Source of the DNA: Methylotenera sp.
Lineage (GTDB): Bacteria; Pseudomonadota; Gammaproteobacteria; Burkholderiales; Methylophilaceae
NCBI GenBank assembly: GCA_017880905.1
Contig: JADGRO010000031.1
Location: 1 to 64,000 of the forward strand
Length of the DNA stretch: 64,000 bases
Direction: 5' to 3'
Positions within the stretch are counted from its first letter, which is position 1. Every line of letters starts with the position of its first letter. A program made the translations under genes and the position numbers. Below, piece by piece: positions 39,700 through 47,863 of the stretch. The notes under the pieces are model-generated. The model did no database searches. It worked only from the letters and a program-made list of their open reading frames with translations, and was not told where the DNA came from.

Positions 39700-40029
39700 A
39701 TGATGAACAAATTACTTGTTTCAATATTAGGGTTGGCTTTATCTAGCTTAGTGATAACTAGCGCCAATGCAGGAACACGCGACCCAAGGGTTAACCATCG
39801 CCAACATAACCAACATGCGCGTATTGCACAAGGCGTAAAATCTGGCGAATTAACCAAAGGCGAGGCTAAAGATTTGCGTGGAGATCAAAGAGAACTGCGC
39901 CAAGAAGAGAAAGCTTATAAATCAGATGGTAAGTTAACTAAGGCTGAACGTAAAGATTTACACGAAGATCTAAATGAAAATAGCAAAGAAATCTACCAAG
40001 CAAAACATAATGATGAAACAAGAAATTAA
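39700..40029 (+). CDS. secreted charged small protein, unknown
   Basis: 109 residues from ATG at 39700 (GGAG 6 bases upstream); a TTG 12 bases earlier is in frame. Signal peptide ends SANA at about residue 22. The mature part is very charged, with two related heptad-like units (GELTKGEAKDLRGDQREL and GKLTKAERKDLHEDLNEN), likely a helical hairpin. A strong terminator follows. Function unknown. Confidence 0.75.
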   Translation: MMNKLLVSILGLALSSLVITSANAGTRDPRVNHRQHNQHARIAQGVKSGELTKGEAKDLRGDQRELRQEEKAYKSDGKLTKAERKDLHEDLNENSKEIYQAKHNDETRN

Positions 40030-40055
40030 TAATTAACCCCTAAGATTTACCCAAT

Positions 40056-40082
40056 AAAAAACCCGCACTAGGCGGGTTTTTT
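40056..40082. terminator. strong bidirectional terminator
   Basis: AAAAAACCCGC and GCGGGTTTTTT pair perfectly around a 5-base loop. It lies between the plus-strand secreted protein gene and the minus-strand BI-1 gene. Confidence 0.9.
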
Positions 40083-40098
40083 ATTAAATACAATTTAA

Positions 40099-40788
40099 TT
40101 AATCTCTGTTGCCCATCACTGACATTAAAATGTTCAGCAAATTAACAAAAATATTGTAAACATCAAGGTACAAGTTCAACGTTGCCATTACATAATTGGT
40201 TTGACCGCCGCGTACAATCTGATTTACATCGTACAAAATATAGGCTGAAAAAATCAGTATTGATACACCTGAAATTGCGAGTGACATTGCGGGAATATGT
40301 AAAAAGATATTAGCAATTGAAGCGATAATCGCCAGAATTAAGCCAATAAACAGAAACTTGCCCAAATAACCAAAATCACGCGCTGGTGAAGATGCGATGG
40401 TCGCTAAACTTAAAAAAGTAACGCCAGTGCCCGCTGCGGCAAGGCCAACAATTTGTGCACCATTGGTTAAGTGCAAGGCAAATTGTAAAATTGGCCCTAA
40501 CATCAATCCGAAGAGAAAGGTTATCCCGAGTAGCAACCAAACGCCCAACCCGCTATTTTGATTCACAGCAATCAACTTAAACATGCCAAATATCACAGCA
40601 AAATAAGCTATCGTAAACATAAATGGATGACCCGCCATCCAGCTAAAATTCATGTGCAGGCCAATATACGCGCCAATCACGGTTGGAATCATGGTTAAAC
40701 CAAGTAAGGCATACGTGTTACGCAACACTTTATTTTGCGTTGTGTCTAAACTGCCTTCACGGCCTAATACTTGCATATCATCTAACAT
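40099..40788 (-). CDS. Bax inhibitor-1/YccA-family membrane protein
   Basis: 229 residues from the ATG at 40788, which has GAGG 8 bases upstream; an in-frame start at 40815 is less likely. Seven predicted helices and the BI-1 C-terminal pattern (ILYDVNQIVRGGQTNY, LNLYLDVYNIFVNLLNIL). YccA-like members interact with the FtsH protease; others are proton-sensitive calcium leak channels. Confidence 0.93.
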   Translation of the reverse strand: MLDDMQVLGREGSLDTTQNKVLRNTYALLGLTMIPTVIGAYIGLHMNFSWMAGHPFMFTIAYFAVIFGMFKLIAVNQNSGLGVWLLLGITFLFGLMLGPILQFALHLTNGAQIVGLAAAGTGVTFLSLATIASSPARDFGYLGKFLFIGLILAIIASIANIFLHIPAMSLAISGVSILIFSAYILYDVNQIVRGGQTNYVMATLNLYLDVYNIFVNLLNILMSVMGNRD

Positions 40789-40855
40789 TGTTAATTCCTC
40801 ATAAAAAGTTACCAAACGGCAACACTACTTAAGATAGCGATTATAAGCTAAAGTT

Positions 40856-42553
40856 TCAAGTGAAATTATTATTAAAAACTTGTTTTACTTGCAACTGCAC
40901 TGTCTGTAATCCTTTGTATTCATTGGCTTCTAAGGCATATATTGCTGTGGTTTTTTCTGCAAGAGTTTCTATACAATTAAAATAAATCGCATCGAAGCGT
41001 TTTTGGTCTTTTTCAAGGATTAGTTTTAAGTGCTTCTCGCCGACAACTCGTTGATTAATCACTTTAAAATTATCGCAAAAAATAGGCTGGGGGAAACCTT
41101 GTCCCCATACCTGATTCACCAATATCTGTGCAGTCCGCAGGCTGATTTCATTGACACTTAAGTTACCATCTGTTTCTATCATGGCTTGTAAATCGGCTTC
41201 GGTTAAAAGTGATCGCGTTACACTTTCAAACGCTTGCTGAAACAGGGCAAAATTCGCTTGCTTGATGCTCAAACCCGCTGCCATGGCGTGCCCGCCAAAT
41301 TTGATAACGAGCTGCGGGTGTTGCTTAGTCACCAAATCTAAGGCATCCCGCAAATGCAAATCGGCAATAGACCTGCCGGAACCCTTCAATACACCCTCTC
41401 CACTGTCCGCAAAGATTATCACTGGTCGATGATAGCGCTCTTTCAACCGTGAGGCCAAAATACCAATCACGCCTTGGTGCCAATCAGGCTGATAAAGGCT
41501 TAAACTATAGCTTTCAGCCACTTCAATATCGTCCAATGCCGCCAAAGCGCTATCTTGCATATCCGCCTCGATATTGCGCCGCTCCATATTCAGCTCGTGC
41601 AAGGTCTGTGCTTTTTGTTGCGCATCGCTTTCGGTTTCAGCCAACAAACAAGCAATGCCGAGGCGCATATCATCCAGCCTACCAGCCGCATTGAGGCGCG
41701 GCCCCACGTAAAAGCCTAAATCTTGTGCACTGACTTTTTCGGGTGATTTTCCTGCAATTTTTAAAAGCGCAGTAATACCGTGGCAACAAACACCTGCGCG
41801 GATTCTGCGCAAACCTTGCTCGACCAAGATCCTGTTGTTGGCATCTAATTTCACTAAGTCCGCCACCGTGCCGAGCGCGACTAAATCCAGTAACTCGGTT
41901 AAATTAGGCTCTGATTTATCGGCAAACGCGCCACGGTTTCTAAACTCTGCACGCAATGCCAGTAACACGTAAAACATCACGCCGACACCAGCGATATTTT
42001 TACTCGAGAAATTGCAATTCTTTTGATTTGGGTTGACGATGCAAGCGGCATCTGGTGTAGTTTCCGCAGGTAAATGATGATCAGTAATCAGCACTTGCAC
42101 ACCCAATGAATTAGCGGCTGCCACGCCATCGACACTGGCAATACCGTTATCTACCGTAATCAGGATATCAGGCTTCAAATTTGCCGCGAGCTGGACAATT
42201 TCTGGCGTCAAACCATAGCCATATTCAAAGCGATTCGGTACTAAAAAATCCACCTGCGCGCCCATACTGCGCAGGCCTTTTACTGCCACCGCGGTCGCAG
42301 TTGCGCCGTCTGCATCGTAATCGCCAATCACCAATATTTTTTTGTTTTCGGTAATCGCATCGGCAAGTAATTTAGCCATTTCACCGCTGTTGGTAAGCTG
42401 CTCAGGTGGAATAATGTGGCTGAGCGAAGTTTCAAGTTCGCTTTTGCTAATCACGCCACGTGCCGCATATAATCTAGCGAGTAGCGGATTTGTGCCTTGT
42501 GATACCAACTCGCTTACAATTTTTTCATCAAACAAACGCTGCCTAATTTGCAT
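40856..42553 (-). CDS. recJ: single-stranded-DNA-specific exonuclease RecJ
   Basis: 565 residues, family length. DHH phosphoesterase motifs IGDYDADGATA, VDNGIAS and ITDHHLP (DHH), GPRLNAAGR, and DHHA1 motif KFGGHAMAAG. A 5'-3' exonuclease in recombination and mismatch repair. Its start overlaps the upstream rpfE-like gene by 11 bases. Confidence 0.97.
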   Translation of the reverse strand: MQIRQRLFDEKIVSELVSQGTNPLLARLYAARGVISKSELETSLSHIIPPEQLTNSGEMAKLLADAITENKKILVIGDYDADGATATAVAVKGLRSMGAQVDFLVPNRFEYGYGLTPEIVQLAANLKPDILITVDNGIASVDGVAAANSLGVQVLITDHHLPAETTPDAACIVNPNQKNCNFSSKNIAGVGVMFYVLLALRAEFRNRGAFADKSEPNLTELLDLVALGTVADLVKLDANNRILVEQGLRRIRAGVCCHGITALLKIAGKSPEKVSAQDLGFYVGPRLNAAGRLDDMRLGIACLLAETESDAQQKAQTLHELNMERRNIEADMQDSALAALDDIEVAESYSLSLYQPDWHQGVIGILASRLKERYHRPVIIFADSGEGVLKGSGRSIADLHLRDALDLVTKQHPQLVIKFGGHAMAAGLSIKQANFALFQQAFESVTRSLLTEADLQAMIETDGNLSVNEISLRTAQILVNQVWGQGFPQPIFCDNFKVINQRVVGEKHLKLILEKDQKRFDAIYFNCIETLAEKTTAIYALEANEYKGLQTVQLQVKQVFNNNFT

Positions 42554-43052
42554 GTCTTTTCGTTTCTATTTGCCCACCGCCATAGCACCAAATACTGTTG
42601 ATTGCAGGCAAGCGCTTGGCTTCGCGTGCTTGATTGATTGGGTGTTCAAACAACAACATTTGAAGCTCGTTTTGAAATGTTGCCCACTTGATTGCGCCCT
42701 CACCCGTTGGCAAAAATATGGCAATGTCTTTGTTAATAGCACGTTCTGGCACTGTTGTTTCAATGCGTGGATTATGTTGCAAGCTTAAAAACCAAGTGTT
42801 TTCATGCCAAAAAAACTGCATATTGTCTTGCTTAAAGTGTTGATTGAATGCGCTTGTCAAAGCATCTATTTCATCTTTTTCTAGGGGCAAAGGCGTAGGT
42901 TCTGCCAAACTAAAACTATCGCGCTGCAACACCAAATGCACGGGGGCAGCAAATAGCCAATACGCGCTACCAGTTTTATTGCCAGCTTGTTGCCAAGCGA
43001 GCGCAGCATTGGGGATTTTAGGTAAAAATAACTTTTTTAGAAATGCCAGCAT
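42543..43052 (-). CDS. RpfE-like / COG4255 protein
   Basis: 169 residues. The C-terminal RLPAINSIWCYGGG matches the conserved box (NSxWxxGGG) of proteins named RpfE in Xanthomonas and their betaproteobacterial relatives, which also lie next to recJ. A fold related to phosphoglycerate mutase-like regulators has been proposed for the family; the function is not established. Overlaps recJ by 11 bases, suggesting translational coupling. Confidence 0.7.
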   Translation of the reverse strand: MLAFLKKLFLPKIPNAALAWQQAGNKTGSAYWLFAAPVHLVLQRDSFSLAEPTPLPLEKDEIDALTSAFNQHFKQDNMQFFWHENTWFLSLQHNPRIETTVPERAINKDIAIFLPTGEGAIKWATFQNELQMLLFEHPINQAREAKRLPAINSIWCYGGGQIETKRHAN

Positions 43053-43095
43053 GGGCGCTATTTTAGCATTTAACCGACTAATTAACGCCCAATAA

Positions 43096-43120
43096 AAAAG
43101 CCACCTTGTGGGTGGCTTTT
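43096..43120 (-). terminator. terminator of the glycine-zipper gene
   Basis: AAAAGCCACC and GGTGGCTTTT pair around a short loop. On the minus strand it is followed by a T run and lies about 30 bases after the stop of the gene at 43152-43769. Confidence 0.85.
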
Positions 43121-43151
43121 CTACTTACTTAGGTGAGCTTTAATTAAAGCA

Positions 43152-43769
43152 TTACCAGTAATGACGGTCATGATTATAACGATATCCGTGACCATGTTCA
43201 TAGTCTCTATGCTCAAACCTATCGTCATTATCGCGATAACTTACTTGCGATACATAACCATTAGGCCTTACTTCAACATGCACAGGTATAAAACGACCTG
43301 GGTCACGATCCGTTACGGTTGAGTATTGACGACCGTTGTATTCGTAGTTCACCAAATAGCCCGCAGGCACTTGACTCCAATTATCAACAGTCACACAACG
43401 CTCTACTGGGCGTGTTACAACTTGCTCACGACCACCATAACCATGGTCATTATCAATGCGGTCACCTACAACGGCACCAACACCAGCACCCACAGCAGCG
43501 GCGGCTACACGGCCATTACCACGACCAATTAAGCTACCCAATAAACCACCGGTTACACCACCAACAATCGCACCACCTGGTGAACGACCACGGTTTTCAT
43601 AAACACTTTCGCGTACATATTCGGTACGACACTCTTGGCTGGGCGTATTTACACGCTGAAACTGTGGTGTTACCGAAATAACGCGAGCGCTATCTTCATA
43701 ATCACCATTTGCCAAAGCTGGTAATGAAACCGTCGCCGCAATTAAACCAAATAATAATGTGTTACGCAT
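43152..43769 (-). CDS. glycine-zipper 2TM-domain envelope protein
   Basis: 205 residues. Signal peptide at 1-20 (SLPALA); glycine zipper at about 68-105 (GGAIVGGVTGGLLGSLIG, then AAAVGAGVGAVVGD); C-terminal half with YLVNYEYNGRQYSTV and a His/Tyr/Asp-rich tail (EHRDYEHGHGYRYNHDRHY) that may bind metal. Similar proteins (SlyB/YgiW-type names in databases) sit in the outer envelope. GGAG precedes the ATG by 9 bases. Confidence 0.88.
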   Translation of the reverse strand: MRNTLLFGLIAATVSLPALANGDYEDSARVISVTPQFQRVNTPSQECRTEYVRESVYENRGRSPGGAIVGGVTGGLLGSLIGRGNGRVAAAAVGAGVGAVVGDRIDNDHGYGGREQVVTRPVERCVTVDNWSQVPAGYLVNYEYNGRQYSTVTDRDPGRFIPVHVEVRPNGYVSQVSYRDNDDRFEHRDYEHGHGYRYNHDRHYW

Positions 43770-44038
43770 TTTTTAAATCTCCTCAAATAATCTGCCATAA
43801 GCAGTCTGCAATTTTTACGAAAAAAATTTCGTGCAGATGAGCATACAACGAGACAACTTTTAGTTTGCTGACATTGACTTTCAAATTAATGATTTTACTT
43901 AGACACGCTATTGGTTAAAATTGAAACTAAATTATCTTCTTTGTGACTATAGTTACTGTATGGGTTTGCATTGCGCCTATACTGGTCACATTCGCTGCGA
44001 AATGCAGCTATATTGATTAGAGCTTATTGGAGTTTATG

Positions 44039-45067
44039 ATGAGAAAATTAACCATTACACTAGCAGGCACCGCGCTATTATTGAGTAGCATCACTTTTGC
44101 GGGCGAGCCAGTAAAAGGCGAGCTGGGCAACAACTGCACCACGGGCTTATCGGAAGGCGTTCTGATGAAAACCAATTGCCAGATAAGTGAGCTTTATAAG
44201 GGCAAAACCTATTGCTTTAGTAGCCAAGCCTCAAAAAATGAGTTTTTAAAAAATCCAGAAGAAACAATCAATAAAGCCAAAGCGTTTTATGAAAAAAATG
44301 CTGGCGAGAAAAGCAGCATGAAGGAAATGAATGCCGAACCCATGACTGGCAACGGGCATGACAAAAACGCAGAAGTTGCGCGTGAAAAAATCAGCCAAGC
44401 CGATGCGCTAAAACAAATTAATAGCAAAACTTGCGATTTGAGCAATAAAGACATGGGTTACTTGGTGTTTAATGGCATGGATTTACGTCACTGCAATATG
44501 CAAAACGTGAGTTTTTTTGGTGCCGAGCTAATGGGCGCCAATTTGAGCGGTGCCAATTTGCAAAAAAGCTATTTGAACTTAGCTAGGCTAGAAAACGCTA
44601 ATTTAAGCAGTGCCAATTTAACCGATGCAACCATTTTTCAGGCGATTTTTGACAAAACTAATTTTGAAGGTGCCAACCTCACCAATGCCCGCATGATAGG
44701 CACGCTGGGCAATGTCAATATGAGCAATGCCACCGTTGTGCGCGGTCGTTTTGGCCTGGATATTGGCAACCAGCCGATGGGCGCGATGCGCTTTGATGCC
44801 ATTGGTGGCAAGTTCGTCAACACCAATTTTGAAGGTGCAGACATTAATCGTTCTAACTTTAAATTTGCTGATTTCAGAGGTGCCAATTTGCGCAACACCG
44901 ATTTATTCCGCGCCGATTTTAGCAAAGCCGATTTAACCGGTGCAGACATCACCGGCGCCAAAATGGGCGAAGCCGTGTTAGATGGAACGATTATGAAGGA
45001 TGTGAAAGGCCTGGAAGCGATAAAAGGTTACGACGAAGCCAAAGGCAAGTGCGTGGATTGCAGTTAA
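44039..45067 (+). CDS. secreted YHS-like plus pentapeptide-repeat protein
   Basis: 342 residues from the ATG at 44039 (GGAG 6 bases upstream; an adjacent ATG at 44036 is possible). Signal peptide at 1-22 (TFAG). Residues about 50-90 (YKGKTYCFSSQASKNEFLKNPEE) look like a YHS metal-binding domain that kept one Cys. From about 140 to 320 run A(N/D)L-type pentapeptide repeats (GANLSGANLQ, NANLSSANLTDAT, KADLTGADITGA), expected to form a right-handed beta helix. It ends with CVDCS. The domain pairing is unusual; function unknown. Confidence 0.85.
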   Translation: MRKLTITLAGTALLLSSITFAGEPVKGELGNNCTTGLSEGVLMKTNCQISELYKGKTYCFSSQASKNEFLKNPEETINKAKAFYEKNAGEKSSMKEMNAEPMTGNGHDKNAEVAREKISQADALKQINSKTCDLSNKDMGYLVFNGMDLRHCNMQNVSFFGAELMGANLSGANLQKSYLNLARLENANLSSANLTDATIFQAIFDKTNFEGANLTNARMIGTLGNVNMSNATVVRGRFGLDIGNQPMGAMRFDAIGGKFVNTNFEGADINRSNFKFADFRGANLRNTDLFRADFSKADLTGADITGAKMGEAVLDGTIMKDVKGLEAIKGYDEAKGKCVDCS

Positions 45068-45094
45068 TCGAGGCTAATCTCTTTAGTTTTTTGT

Positions 45095-45466
45095 TCATCT
45101 CGAGTTTACATATGTATCGACGGCGTAATGTAATTGGAGTAACTTTTCTGCAATCTTAACACCGCTTGAGTTGCGCATATGCTCGAGTGTGACCTGCACA
45201 GAGCCTTTCTGCACCTGCCCCTTGTTGTTGATATAAGGTTCGCGTTTTGTGAGCTGTTTTATGACCCATTCAAAGTCTTTACGTAGTGGCTCTGGAAAGT
45301 GGTCTGGTGTCAGTGGATGAAACCCTGAGTATGCCTGCAAGAGGCGAGAACGCACGTCACCGGGTGCCGTCGCCAAAGTATCTACGGCGCGGGATAGAAG
45401 CTGGTGCGCATATTGAGCCGGGCCATGAAATGTCATAATTGAATTAGCCTTTCGTATATTACTCAT
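45095..45466 (-). CDS. hypothetical protein (123 residues)
   Basis: GGAG lies 8 bases before the ATG at 45466. Soluble and mainly helical by composition, with SAVDTL-like and EPLRKDFEWVIKQLTK segments; no membrane helix or signal. No family recognised. Forty-one bases downstream of the Crp/Fnr gene on the same strand and convergent with the pentapeptide gene. Confidence 0.7.
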   Translation of the reverse strand: MSNIRKANSIMTFHGPAQYAHQLLSRAVDTLATAPGDVRSRLLQAYSGFHPLTPDHFPEPLRKDFEWVIKQLTKREPYINNKGQVQKGSVQVTLEHMRNSSGVKIAEKLLQLHYAVDTYVNSR

Positions 45467-45507
45467 ATCAGTATCTCCCGTTCAGAGTCTAAAATTGGGA
45501 TGCCCGC

Positions 45508-46128
45508 TTAATTTAAGGCACTGCGGGTCATTTGCTCCAAAGCCTTGCGGTCTGACAACTCTATATGCCCACGCCCAAGTTCCACCCAGCCTTTTTGCTC
45601 AAAACGTTTCAGTTGGCGGCTTACCACCTCGCGCGCGGTGCCTAGCTCGTCGGCAATTAATTGGTGAGTTCTGCTAATGGTGGCGCTGCCAGCATCCAAT
45701 AGCAGTTTGGCTAAGCGGGCATCAAGGCTGTGAAACGCTACTTCATCTAATAGCACAATTAAATCACTAATCAGCGCACCATAATTGGTCATCACAAAAC
45801 GGCGAAATATGGCTGAATCTAACATCAATTGGTTAAATGCCGCGGTAGGAATAATAATATCCTTAATGGGCTCCTCAACAATGGTGGAAGCCGGATAATT
45901 GCTGTTGCCCAATAAACAAGTGGTGGTAATCACGCAGGTTTCACCCGCCGCTACACGATACAGCAAAATTTCACGACCGCTGGACGACATTTTATACACC
46001 CGCGATTGCCCTGCAAGCCGCATGACATAAGCACCACAAGCACCGCCTTCGCGATAACCTATAGTACCAATCGGCGCTTCTACAATACGTGCAGATTTAG
46101 TTAAAATGTCGCGCGCATTAGCCTCCAA
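45508..46128 (-). CDS. Crp/Fnr-family regulator, N-terminus interrupted
   Basis: 206 residues from the only in-frame start left, TTG at 46128. Cyclic-nucleotide-type beta roll at about 20-110 (SSSGREILLYRVAAGETCVITTTCLLG) and a Crp helix-turn-helix at about 150-195 (THQLIADELGTAREVVSRQL). The four-Cys cluster of Fnr is absent. The frame continues upstream as coding-like sequence to an amber codon at 46150-46152 (see next entry), so the natural start was probably ATG 46173. It is either a recent point-mutated gene, read through, or restarted at the TTG. Confidence 0.75.
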   Translation of the reverse strand: MEANARDILTKSARIVEAPIGTIGYREGGACGAYVMRLAGQSRVYKMSSSGREILLYRVAAGETCVITTTCLLGNSNYPASTIVEEPIKDIIIPTAAFNQLMLDSAIFRRFVMTNYGALISDLIVLLDEVAFHSLDARLAKLLLDAGSATISRTHQLIADELGTAREVVSRQLKRFEQKGWVELGRGHIELSDRKALEQMTRSALN

Positions 46129-46173
46129 AGCTAATAACGGTGGAAAGCTCTACAACCAATCTAAATTATCCAT
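46129..46173 (-). pseudogene. lost 5' end of the Crp/Fnr gene with an amber codon
   Basis: ATG at 46173 opens MDNLDWL, then TAG (46152-46150), then SFPPLLA continues in frame into the regulator. WLxSFPPL-type N-termini are typical of Crp/Fnr proteins. CAG to TAG (Gln to amber) is one transition away. Confidence 0.6.
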
Positions 46174-46206
46174 GTTAAATCGTCCAAGCTAAATGCTTCT
46201 AAACTA

Positions 46207-47661
46207 TTAAGCAATTAAACTTTTAATCATCTCTAAGCCAAAGCCAACACCAAAGCCATTCACGTCACTTTGCACCGCACCTAAGCCGCCTTTGCGATTG
46301 CTGCTGGATAAATCGGTATGCAACCAGGCGACATCATTCTCGATAAATTTACCCATAAACCGCGCCGCGTGCATGTGGTCGCCGCCACCTTCCAGCGTAC
46401 ATTGTTTAATGTCAGCAATATCGCTATCCAAATCACTATCCATATCTTCTTCGTAAGGGAAAGCCACAATGCGCTCACCAGCTGCATCGCCCGCCTCTAT
46501 TGCCTTACAAGCCAGTTCCTCACGATTAGCAATCACCCCGCTCATGCGATCTGTTACCGCCACCGCCATGCTGCCAGTTAAAGTCGCATAATCTAAAATT
46601 GCGTCAGGTTTTTGGCGAGAAGCTAAAGTTAAGGTATCAGCCAGCACCATGCGGCCTTCGGCATCGGTATGCACAATCTCAATGGTCATACCATTGAGCG
46701 CCTTCACCACATCATTTTGTTTATACGCCAGCGGGCCAATATGGTTTTGTGCAATCGCTAACCAACAATCGAGCTTGACTGGTAATTGTTGCAAGGTAAC
46801 TGCCGTTAAAATACCCAGCGCAACCGCGCTGCCGTTCATATCTTCATGCATGCCTTGCATATATTTGGCGGGCTTCAGGTTATGTCCACCGGTATCAAAA
46901 CAAATGCCTTTACCGACTAATGCAATGTGTTTTGTGGATTTTTTTGGCTTATAAGTTAAATGCACTATCGCCGCATCTAACGGATTGCTACCCTGTCCCA
47001 CTGCATAAAACGCACCTGTACCCATTTTTTTGAGTTTAGGCATATCAAATTCTTCCCATGCCCAGCCATACTGTTTAGCCAGTTTTTTCACTTTCTCGCG
47101 ATAAATAGTGGGTGTGAGCTCATTGGGTGGCAACATGGTCAAGCTACGGCACAGTGTATTACCTGCTACGCGCGCATTCACGTAATCATAATCATGCGCA
47201 GCTTTGTAACCGTAAACATTGATTGCTTTCAATGGCTTAATTTTTTTATCTTTTTTGCGGCTGGGCAATTCGGCCACATTTACAGTAGCAACATAATACG
47301 CTGCACAAGCGTTGGTTTCTTTGGTGGTTTCATCGCCGAACACGCATATTGCCAGCGCTTCAGGCTGCTCATCCAGTAAGGGTTTTACAGCCTTGCGCAG
47401 CAGCGTGTGCTTTTGAAATAGTTTGAGTTTTTTGCCCAAAACCACAAAACTTGCTACACCGCCGTTTGGCAACTCAACCGTTATCGGCGTTTTATTTAAG
47501 TCTTTGTACTCACTTTTGCTACGCTTAAGCTTGTTATCGAGAATTTTGGCAAAAGGCATGTTTTTTTCTACCTTTTCATGCAACACTAAAAGTATGTGTT
47601 TTTCTGAAGATAGAGATTTTTCACTGCTAATAGCAGCATATTGTGTTAATTTTAACGACAT
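46207..47661 (-). CDS. leucyl aminopeptidase, M17 family
   Basis: 484 residues. Zinc-dependent removal of N-terminal amino acids. The C-terminal catalytic domain has GKGICFDTGGHNLKP (Lys and Asp ligands), then HTDAEGRMVLADTL, the M17 signature with His in place of the usual Asn, and YATLTGSM. The N-terminal domain (1-170) is more divergent and Lys-rich. Nearer to the PepB/shorter-form aminopeptidases than to E. coli PepA. Confidence 0.9.
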   Translation of the reverse strand: MSLKLTQYAAISSEKSLSSEKHILLVLHEKVEKNMPFAKILDNKLKRSKSEYKDLNKTPITVELPNGGVASFVVLGKKLKLFQKHTLLRKAVKPLLDEQPEALAICVFGDETTKETNACAAYYVATVNVAELPSRKKDKKIKPLKAINVYGYKAAHDYDYVNARVAGNTLCRSLTMLPPNELTPTIYREKVKKLAKQYGWAWEEFDMPKLKKMGTGAFYAVGQGSNPLDAAIVHLTYKPKKSTKHIALVGKGICFDTGGHNLKPAKYMQGMHEDMNGSAVALGILTAVTLQQLPVKLDCWLAIAQNHIGPLAYKQNDVVKALNGMTIEIVHTDAEGRMVLADTLTLASRQKPDAILDYATLTGSMAVAVTDRMSGVIANREELACKAIEAGDAAGERIVAFPYEEDMDSDLDSDIADIKQCTLEGGGDHMHAARFMGKFIENDVAWLHTDLSSSNRKGGLGAVQSDVNGFGVGFGLEMIKSLIA

Positions 47662-47687
47662 TTAATTACCCTTAACTCTTGTATAAT
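47661..47687 (+). promoter_or_regulatory. possible sigma70 promoter for aceE
   Basis: An exact TATAAT at 47682-47687 lies about 175 bases upstream of aceE. A weak TTTAAT (47661-47666) is spaced 15 bases from it. Only the -10 box is strong. Confidence 0.35.
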
Positions 47688-47863
47688 ATCTAAGGCAACC
47701 ATAGCAAATCTACTATTTCTTGCAGTGATAAACCATGTTTTAACTTGACCAAAATGCCTAAAAAAGCCACACTTACGCCTTTATAGAACATTCTAATGCA
47801 CGTTTGCTTGCAACAATGCGTAAATTATACGCGCAGCAAACGCGACACGGAGAAATCTCACGC

